DNA of 64,000 nucleotides, taken from Minicystis rosea. Lineage in GTDB: Bacteria > Myxococcota_A > Polyangia > Polyangiales > Polyangiaceae. The notes under the pieces were generated by a model, which made no database searches, was not told the DNA's origin, and saw nothing but the letters and a program-made list of their open reading frames with translations. The DNA is taken from positions 14,213,501 through 14,277,500 of the forward strand of contig CP016211.1 of assembly GCA_001931535.1 (NCBI GenBank), given 5' to 3'. A program made the position numbers and the translations under genes. Within the stretch, counting starts at the first letter, position 1. Every line of letters begins with the position of its first letter. Below are positions 57,729 to 64,000 of this stretch, piece after piece.

Positions 57729-59332
57729 TCAGCGCTTCTTCACCAGCACCTGCATCTCGGCGGCGAAGCCGCCCATGTCGACTTCGTAGGCTTCGGCGAG
57801 CGTGAGGCCGCGGGAGGCGGCGACGTCGCGGGTGCGGCGGGGGAAGGGGGAGATCCAGACGAGGCGACCGCCCCTCACGAGGAGGGCGGCGGCGTTCTCC
57901 ACGAAGCGATCGAGGAGGCCGCCGAGGCCGGCGCCGCGCTGCACGCGGCGGCCCAGGGGCGGGTTGCTGATCACCAGCGTCGGCGGAGGGCCGGGAGGCC
58001 GGAAGCTCGTCGCGTCGCCCACCAGCAAGGTCGCGCCGCGGATGCCGGCGGCGTCGAGGTTCTTCTCGGCCACGGCGAGCGCGCGCGGATCCACGTCCGA
58101 GCCGATCAAGGCGCGGTAGGGGCCGGCCAGCGCGCGCTCGCACAGCTCGGTGCCGGAGCCCATGAAGGGATCCCACACCACGTCGTCGGGGCGCACGCCG
58201 CCTGCGCGCGCCAGCGCGGCGGCGATGGTCGGATGCGACGCGGCCGGCACGTCGCCCGCGCGGTAGGTGAAGCGCGGATCGACGATGGCCGGCAGGAGCT
58301 CGACGCGCACCCAGCCGGGGCCTCGAAGACCTGGGCTTCCCAGGGGCTCGACGTCGGGTCGTTGACGAGATCGGGCGCGCGGGCCGCCACCTCCGCGGCC
58401 ACGCGCCACACCGCCGCGCGCCGCTTGCCGCCGCCGCGAAACGAGAGACGGAAGCGCAGCGGCCCTTCGGTGAAGCGCCGCAGGATGGCCTGCGCCGGCG
58501 CCGACACCAGCGACGCGACGATGGCCTCGGTGGGATCGCCGTCCACGCGCGCGGCCGGAAGCGGGAACCCGAGCGAGAGGAACGTGCGCGCTTGGAAGAG
58601 CGAGATCGGCGCTCCGCGCAGGACGCCCTCCACGCGCAGGCCACCCGGCTCGTCGTGCACGATGCGCGCGCCGAAGGCCGCGGGCAGCTCGTTTTGCAGG
58701 ATCGATTGCAGGCCCGAGCGGCAGCGCAGGGCCACGAGGAGCGACCCCTCCGCCGTGCGATCGGCCGCGATCGCCGACGGCGTCTCGCGCGCCAGCGAGC
58801 GGGTCGCCATCAGCTTGGCGCGGCCGCGCTCGCGCTCCGTCTCCGCGCCGGCTTCGCCGCCGAGGGCCGCCAGCGCTTCGTCGCCGCCCACCTTGCCGAG
58901 CGCTTCGACCAGCGCGCGCCGGGCGCTCGCGTCGGGCTCGCGCGCCAGCGCCGCGGCCAGCGCGCCCGCGGCGCCCGCGGGCCGCACGCGACCGAGCGCG
59001 CTCCCCGCTGCGCGACGCACGCGCGGATCACCGTCGCCGAGGCCGGCGAGGAGCGCCGCCGTGGCCGCGGGATCGTTCACCTCCACCGCGAGGCGGCCGA
59101 GCAGCCGCAGCGCGGCTGCGCGCTGAGCGGCGGCCTCCACCTGGGCCCGCGCGACGGCTGGGGCCACCGCCGCCGCGCCGAGCCGCAGCAGGGCTCGCTC
59201 GGCCGCGCGCGCGTCATCATCGCCTTCGGTCAACGCATCGAGCAGCTCGCCCGCGTCGCCGACCCGCGGCGTGAAGCCGGGATCGTGCATCGCCGCGCGC
59301 ACGTCGAAATCGGTGGCTCGCTTCTTCGCCAT
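57729..59332 (-). pseudogene. HEAT-repeat/THUMP-type RNA methyltransferase, single-base frameshift
   Basis: Read from ATG 59332. Residues ~1-200 are HEAT-like helical repeats (AALRLLGRLAVEVNDPAATA, DPRVRRAAGSALGRVRPAGA, ARRALVEALGKVGGDEALAA). A THUMP-like region follows (GSLLVALRCRSGLQSILQNE). The frame is lost in the G4 run at 58317-58320 (C4 on the coding strand). Restoring one base joins VFEAPGWVRVELLPAIVDPR to the SAM domain (VVWDPFMGSGTELCERALAG, VISNPPLGRRV). These motifs fit RlmL/Trm14-type guanine-N2 methyltransferases. The restored length is about 534 residues. Confidence 0.82.
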
Positions 59333-59535
59333 CGGCGAGACGCTCGTACCATGCGGCCCCCGACGCACGCACCATTTGTCGTGCGTCGCGCGGTGATCCT
59401 CGCGATCGTGAGGGGCCGTTCCTCCTCGTGCGCCGCGCGTCTCGTCGCGCCGCGCACCTTTCATGGGGCACCTGCGCCGTGGCCTCGCTGCACGCTTCGG
59501 TTGCCCGGGGCTTTTCTCTGCTAACTTCAGCCGCC

Positions 59536-60453
59536 ATGTCCGCCGCCGCGCCGCTCCTGCCTCGGACTGCGCCGCCGCACGAGGTCCTTCGTGCGGTGCT
59601 CGAGGCGCTCGATCGCGGCGCGCGCGTGGTCCTCGCTTCGGTGGTCGATCGGCGGGGATCGGCGCCCTCCACGCCGGGGCAGAAGCTCGTCCTCCTCGAT
59701 GCCCGCACGGCGATTGGCACCGTCGGCGGCGGCGCGGTGGAGCGGGTCGTCCTCGAACGGATGCAGGCGGCGCTCGTCGATCGCGACGCGCGCCCGCGCC
59801 TCGAGACCTTCCGGCTCGGCGCGTCGCTCGGCATGTGCTGCGGCGGATCGGCCGACATTCTCATCGAGCCGATCGAGCCGCCGCTGCACGTGCTCGTCGT
59901 CGGCGCCGGGCACGTCGGTGTCTTCACGGCGCCGCTGCTCGCCTCGCTCGTCTTTCGGGTCACGCTCGTCGACGCGCGCGAGGCGGCCGCCGATCCGGCG
60001 CGCCTCCCGCCGGTGCCGGCTGCGCCCACCGGCCTCGCCGAAGGCGTGCGCTTGGTCCACGGCGATCACGACGATCCCGAGACGCTCCACGCGTTCCCCG
60101 CCGATCTCGGCCGGGCCGCGGCGCTCGTCATGACGCACGATCACGCGCTCGATCAGGTGGTCATCGAGTGGGCGCTCGGGCGCGGGTTCGGCTTCGTCGG
60201 CGGCGTCGGCAGCCGCGCCAAGGCGGTGCGTACGCGCGATCGCCTCGAAGCGAAGGGGTTCTCCGCGGCCGACATCGCGCGGGTGCGCATGCCGGTCGGG
60301 GTCGACATCGGCGCGCGCGCGCCGGCCGAGATTGGGGTGGCCATCGCGGCCGAGCTCGTCGCCTGGCGGGCGTCTCGCGGCCGCGGCGTCGAGGCTCGCG
60401 CCCGCGAGGACGCTGGCGCCCCGAGCACATTCGAGGGAAGGACGGAGACGTGA
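59536..60453 (+). CDS. XdhC/CoxI-family molybdoenzyme maturation protein
   Basis: 305 residues from ATG 59536. The N-terminal XdhC_CoxI domain has SVVDRRGSAPSTPGQKLVLL, GTVGGGAVERVVLERM and the cysteine pair in LGMCCGGSADILIEPI. The C-terminal Rossmann domain starts VLVVGAGHVGVFTAPLLASL and includes VMTHDHALDQVVIEWALGRG and FVGGVGSRAKA. XdhC-like proteins bind molybdenum cofactor and aid its sulfuration and insertion into xanthine-dehydrogenase-type enzymes. The stop overlaps the following GTG start (GTGA), so the MobA-like gene is translated with it. Confidence 0.92.
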   Translation: MSAAAPLLPRTAPPHEVLRAVLEALDRGARVVLASVVDRRGSAPSTPGQKLVLLDARTAIGTVGGGAVERVVLERMQAALVDRDARPRLETFRLGASLGMCCGGSADILIEPIEPPLHVLVVGAGHVGVFTAPLLASLVFRVTLVDAREAAADPARLPPVPAAPTGLAEGVRLVHGDHDDPETLHAFPADLGRAAALVMTHDHALDQVVIEWALGRGFGFVGGVGSRAKAVRTRDRLEAKGFSAADIARVRMPVGVDIGARAPAEIGVAIAAELVAWRASRGRGVEARAREDAGAPSTFEGRTET

Positions 60454-61097
60454 AGTCGATCGCTGCGATCGTCCTCGCCGCCGGCACCGGCAAGCGCCTC
60501 GGCGGCCCCAAGGCACTCCTCGCCTGGCCCTCGGCCAAGGGCAAGGAGATCCCCATCGCCGTCGCCCACGCCGAGGCGCGCCTCGTCGCCGAGTGCGCGC
60601 GCGTGCTCGTCGTCACCCGCAAGGCGATGATGAAGCCGCTCCTCGGCCACGTGCGTCCGGGCCTCGATTTGCTGGCCTCCGACGCGCCCGACGAGCAAGG
60701 CCCGGCCGGCTCGCTCGCGTTCGCGGTGCCGCGCCTGCTCGACGCGGAGATCGTGATCGTGACCCCGGTCGACACGCCGCCGGCGAAGGCGGAGACGGTC
60801 CAAAAGCTCCTCGCCCAGCTCGAAGCGAACCCGGCGCTCCTCGCGGCGCGTCCCGTCTACAAGGGCCGCGCCGGGCACCCGGTGGCGCTGCGCCGCGCGG
60901 CCCTCGAGCGCTACGCCGCGCCGGATCCGCCGCCGCTCCGCGATCACCTGCGCGCGCTCGGCGACGCGGTCGGGGACGTCGAGGTGAGCGACACGACGGT
61001 GCTCATCGACCTCAACACGCCCGCCGACGTCATGGGCCTGTTGCGCACGCTGCCACGCTTCGTGATCCCGGCGGCGCCGGGGTCGAGGCCCGGCTGA
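60450..61097 (+). CDS. MobA/MocA-like molybdenum cofactor nucleotidyltransferase
   Basis: 215 residues from GTG 60450. The nucleotide-binding signature is VLAAGTGKRLGGPKALLAW, with the metal-binding Asp in VIVTPVDTPPAKAE. GRAGHPVALRRAALERY and VLIDLNTPADVMGLL fit MocA/NTP_transf_3 enzymes. Together with XdhC it would prepare the cytosine or guanine dinucleotide form of molybdopterin. No xanthine or CO dehydrogenase subunit gene is found in the window. Confidence 0.88.
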   Translation: MKSIAAIVLAAGTGKRLGGPKALLAWPSAKGKEIPIAVAHAEARLVAECARVLVVTRKAMMKPLLGHVRPGLDLLASDAPDEQGPAGSLAFAVPRLLDAEIVIVTPVDTPPAKAETVQKLLAQLEANPALLAARPVYKGRAGHPVALRRAALERYAAPDPPPLRDHLRALGDAVGDVEVSDTTVLIDLNTPADVMGLLRTLPRFVIPAAPGSRPG

Positions 61098-61252
61098 CGG
61101 CTTCTGCGAGCGTCCGCTCGTCGGTGCAAAGCCGTCGAGGCTGCTTTCGAGCGCACGAGCGAGCCGGGGTGCGCTCCTGAGCATTGCTGGTACGAACTTC
61201 AGGGTTCACCCGATGGCGAGGGGTGTGGCCTTCTCTCAGCATCGTCCGGCCG

Positions 61253-64000
61253 ATGACGACCTCCGGCCGTGCATTGCCCGAGCGATCTGCCCAGCATGAG
61301 GCGGCGTCTTCGTCCGAGGTCGACGACAGGAGCGAACGCCGTCCGCGCACGGGGGACTTTCTCATCGGCGGCGGCGAGATGGGCGAGCGCATCCGCACGC
61401 TCGATTGGTCGGCGACGGCGATCGGGCCCATCGCATCGTGGCCGCAGAGCCTCCGGATCGCCGTCCGCATGATGCTCACCTCGCGCTACGCGATGTGGAT
61501 GGGCTGGGGCCACGAGCTCACGTTCTTCTGCAACGACGCGTACCGGCCCACGCTCGGCATCAAGGACGCGTGGGCGCTCGGCGCGCCCGCGCACGAGGTG
61601 TGGGCCGAGGTCTGGCCCGATGCCGGCCCGCGCGCCGAAGCGGTGATGCGCACCGGCGTGGCGACGTGGGACGAAGGGTTATTGCTGCTCCTCGAGCGGA
61701 GCGGCTACGTCGAGGAGACGTACCACACGTTCTCGTTCAGCCCGGTGCCGGACGATCACGGCGGCGTCGGCGGCATGCTCTGCGTCGTCGCCGAGGACAC
61801 CGAGCGCATCATCGGCGCGCGGCGCCTCGCGCTCTTGCACGAGCTCGCGTCGGGGCTCTCCACGACGCACACCGAGGAGGAGGTCTTCGCCGTCCTCCGC
61901 GAGAAGGTGGCGGCCGAGCCGCGTGATCTCCCGTTCGTGCTCACGTACCTCTTCGACGCGGAGGGGAAGCAAGCCCGGCTCGCCTCGGCGATCGGCATCG
62001 AGGCCGGCGAGGAGGCCGCGCCGGCGCACCTCGATCTCGCCGCGCGCGGCACGCCCTGGCCGGTGGAGGCGATCCTCGCGCGCGGCGCGCCGGTGACCAT
62101 CGACGATCTCGCCGATCGGTTCGCGTCGCTCCCCACCGGCACGTGGAACCAGCCTCCGCGACGAGCGGTCGTCATCCCCCTCGCGCACCAGGGGCAGGAG
62201 CGGCCCGCGGGCTTCCTGGTCGCGGCCATCAACCCATACCGGCCGCTCGACGCCGCGTACCGCGGCTTCCTCGATCTGCTCGCGGGCCAGATCGCGTCGG
62301 GCCTGGCCAACGCGCGCGCCCACGAGGAGGAGCGCCGGCGGGCCGCCGCGCTCGCGGAGCTCGATCGCGCCAAGACCACCTTCTTCAGCAACGTGAGCCA
62401 CGAGCTGCGCACGCCGCTGACGCTGATCCTCGGGCCGATCGAGGACGCGCTGGCCGCCGCTCCCCTCGCGGGATCCGCCGTCGCGCCGTCTCGCGCGCTC
62501 GCCGGCGAGGAGCTCGCGTCCGTCCATCGCAACGCCCTCCGCCTCCTCAAGCTCGTGAACTCGCTCCTCGAGTTCTCGCGCATCGAGGCCGGGCGGGCGC
62601 AGGCGTCGTGCGAGCCCACCAATCTCGCCGCGCTCACCGTCGATCTCGCGAGCGCGTTCCGCTCCGCGATCGAGCGGGCCGGCATCGCGTTCGAGGTCGA
62701 CTGCCCGCCGCTCTCGGCGCCGGTCTCCGTCGATCGGGACATGTGGGAGAAGATCGTGCTGAACCTGCTCTCGAACGCGCTCAAGTTCACGCTCGAGGGC
62801 GCGATCGGCGTCGCGCTCGTCGATCGCGGCGCGCACGTGGAGCTCGTGGTGCGCGACACGGGCATCGGCATCTCCGAGGACGACCTGCCGCGCCTCTTCG
62901 ATCGCTTCCACCGCGTGAAGGGGGCGCGCGCGCGGACGCACGAGGGCACGGGCATCGGCCTCGCGCTGGTGCACGAGCTGGTGCGCCTGCACGGCGGCGC
63001 CGCTCGGGCGACGAGCCGGCTCGGCGAGGGGACCACGTTCACGATCACCCTCCCACGCGGGGGCGCGCGCTTGCCTCCCGTGCCTTCGGAGCACGTCGGC
63101 GCGCGCGCGGCGCCGGCCTCGACCGCGTTGGGCGCCGCGCCCTTCGTGGAGGAAGCGCTGCGCTGGCTTCCGGGAGCGAGCGCCGGCGCCGAAGCACGGC
63201 CTTTGCCCATCGCACCGCAACGCGCCGAGAACGACGCGGCTCCGCGCAAGCGCATCCTCGTCGCCGACGACAACGCCGACATGCGCGACTACGTGCGGCG
63301 CCTGCTCGAAGGGCGTTGGGCCGTCGAGGTCGTCGCCGACGGCGCGCTCGCGCTCGCGGCCGCGCGGCGGGCCCCGCCGGATCTCGTCGTCACCGACGTG
63401 ATGATGCCGGCCCTCGACGGCTTCGGCCTGCTCCGCGAGCTCCGCGCGGATCCGGTCACGCAGCGCGTCCCGGTGATCATGCTCTCCGCGCGATCCGGCG
63501 AGGAGTCGCGCGTGGAAGGCCTCCTGGCCGGCGCCGACGACTACTTGGTCAAGCCGTTCTCGTCGCGCGAGCTCGTCGCGCGCGTCGCCACCCACCTCCA
63601 GATCGCGGCCCTGCAGCGGGCGACGGAGCAACAGCGCGAGCAGCTCTACGCGCTGTTCCAGCACGCGCACGTCGGCTTCGTCGTCGTCCGCGGCCCCGAG
63701 CACGTCATCGAGATGGTGAACCCGCGCTACGAGACCCTCATGGGCGGGCGGGCGCTCGTGGGCCTGCGGATGCGCGACGCGTTCCCCGAGCTCGCGGGCA
63801 CGCACGCGCTCTCGCTCTTCGATCACGTCCGCGCCACGGGGGAGACGTTCGCTGTCGCCGAGTACCGCGCCGACATCGATCGAGGGCGCGGCGCGCCCGA
63901 GGAGTCCTACTGGAGCTTCCACGCGCACCCCGTGCGCGACGAGGGCGGCACGGTGGAGCGGATCATGGTCACCACCGCCGACGTGACCGAGCACGTGCGC
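61253..64000 (+). CDS. Hybrid sensor histidine kinase, 3' end cut by window
   Basis: Open from ATG 61253 to the window end, 916 codons visible. Order of domains: a PAS-like sensor (GEMGERIRTLDWSATAIGPI, FFCNDAYRPTLG), a GAF-like domain (residues ~190-350), HisKA with His383 in FFSNVSHELRTPLTLILGPI, HATPase (WEKIVLNLLSNALKFTLEGA, DTGIGISEDDLPRLFDRFHR, EGTGIGLALVHELVRLHGG), a receiver with Asp715 in LVVTDVMMPALDGF, then a second PAS domain. No membrane helix is seen, so it is cytoplasmic. A C-terminal second kinase core beyond the window is possible. Confidence 0.93.
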   Translation, partial: MTTSGRALPERSAQHEAASSSEVDDRSERRPRTGDFLIGGGEMGERIRTLDWSATAIGPIASWPQSLRIAVRMMLTSRYAMWMGWGHELTFFCNDAYRPTLGIKDAWALGAPAHEVWAEVWPDAGPRAEAVMRTGVATWDEGLLLLLERSGYVEETYHTFSFSPVPDDHGGVGGMLCVVAEDTERIIGARRLALLHELASGLSTTHTEEEVFAVLREKVAAEPRDLPFVLTYLFDAEGKQARLASAIGIEAGEEAAPAHLDLAARGTPWPVEAILARGAPVTIDDLADRFASLPTGTWNQPPRRAVVIPLAHQGQERPAGFLVAAINPYRPLDAAYRGFLDLLAGQIASGLANARAHEEERRRAAALAELDRAKTTFFSNVSHELRTPLTLILGPIEDALAAAPLAGSAVAPSRALAGEELASVHRNALRLLKLVNSLLEFSRIEAGRAQASCEPTNLAALTVDLASAFRSAIERAGIAFEVDCPPLSAPVSVDRDMWEKIVLNLLSNALKFTLEGAIGVALVDRGAHVELVVRDTGIGISEDDLPRLFDRFHRVKGARARTHEGTGIGLALVHELVRLHGGAARATSRLGEGTTFTITLPRGGARLPPVPSEHVGARAAPASTALGAAPFVEEALRWLPGASAGAEARPLPIAPQRAENDAAPRKRILVADDNADMRDYVRRLLEGRWAVEVVADGALALAAARRAPPDLVVTDVMMPALDGFGLLRELRADPVTQRVPVIMLSARSGEESRVEGLLAGADDYLVKPFSSRELVARVATHLQIAALQRATEQQREQLYALFQHAHVGFVVVRGPEHVIEMVNPRYETLMGGRALVGLRMRDAFPELAGTHALSLFDHVRATGETFAVAEYRADIDRGRGAPEESYWSFHAHPVRDEGGTVERIMVTTADVTEHVR

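Noticed and set aside
61679..63994. A 771-residue minus-strand open frame
   Set aside because: It lies opposite the hybrid histidine kinase, whose H, N, G and D motifs are intact on the plus strand.
1..64000. tRNA, rRNA, riboswitch, origin or prophage genes
   Set aside because: I found no tRNA-like cloverleaf, rRNA segment, known riboswitch core, DnaA-box cluster or phage structural gene by reading; a covariance-model scan would be the decisive check.

Overview
The window is about 70% GC, with dense, tightly packed genes and long spurious open frames on the opposite strands. It has many secreted lipoproteins and TPR proteins, a Glt/Nfs-like (AgmX/PglI-type) envelope complex, short OPX polysaccharide exporters, kinase-like proteins and MoxR/VWA operons. 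Together these suggest a myxobacterium (Myxococcota, most likely Polyangiales). That assignment is inferred from gene content only; no rRNA or tRNA gene is present to confirm it.

Layout. (1) 1-10713: six co-directional, closely spaced genes (two large secreted TPR proteins, a TPR lipoprotein, a small periplasmic protein, an inner-membrane protein, and an FHA-like/TM/TonB-like protein). Their order resembles gltD-E-F-G (or nfsD-E-F-G) of Myxococcus. (2) 10714-11040: intergenic hairpin repeats and a 20-bp tandem array. (3) 11197-15740: a strong sigma70-like promoter precedes a periplasmic coiled-coil protein, an outer-membrane beta-barrel, a short OPX lipoprotein, a flippase-like membrane protein and a small secreted protein. 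This looks like a composite OPX/beta-barrel polysaccharide exporter. (4) 15818-24040: an orphan type IIG-like adenine methyltransferase, a lipoprotein, a PhnD-like binding protein without a signal peptide, a three-gene overlapping operon ending in a redoxin without cysteines, and two divergent paralogous NarL-type regulators around a 33-bp palindrome. (5) 24041-30333: an IS481 relic, a GT-C glycosyltransferase, repeats, a five-heme cytochrome lipoprotein with small cytochrome-like partners, and a 38-bp-arm inverted repeat. (6) 30334-40062: MscS-cNMP channel, SnoaL-like protein, TetR/hydrolase pair with candidate operators, MFS transporter, HpnA-like epimerase and a receiver domain with a histone-H1-like tail. 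(7) 40408-49254: a five-gene MoxR-DUF58-VWA operon. (8) 49385-64000: a homocysteine-methyltransferase-like protein lacking zinc cysteines, plant-type glutamate-cysteine ligase, CorC/CNNM transporter, a frameshifted ABC binding lipoprotein, a pseudokinase, a 42-bp minisatellite, a frameshifted HEAT-methyltransferase, XdhC-MobA-like genes and a hybrid histidine kinase cut by the window end.

The most notable system is the left 15 kb, where a Glt/Nfs-like trans-envelope machine lies directly beside a complete OPX/beta-barrel export pair. In Myxococcus, Nfs works together with the Exo polysaccharide exporter, so a physically linked arrangement would be informative. Both frameshifts in the window are the apparent loss of one base from a four-base G/C run, so sequencing error should be excluded before they are called pseudogenes.
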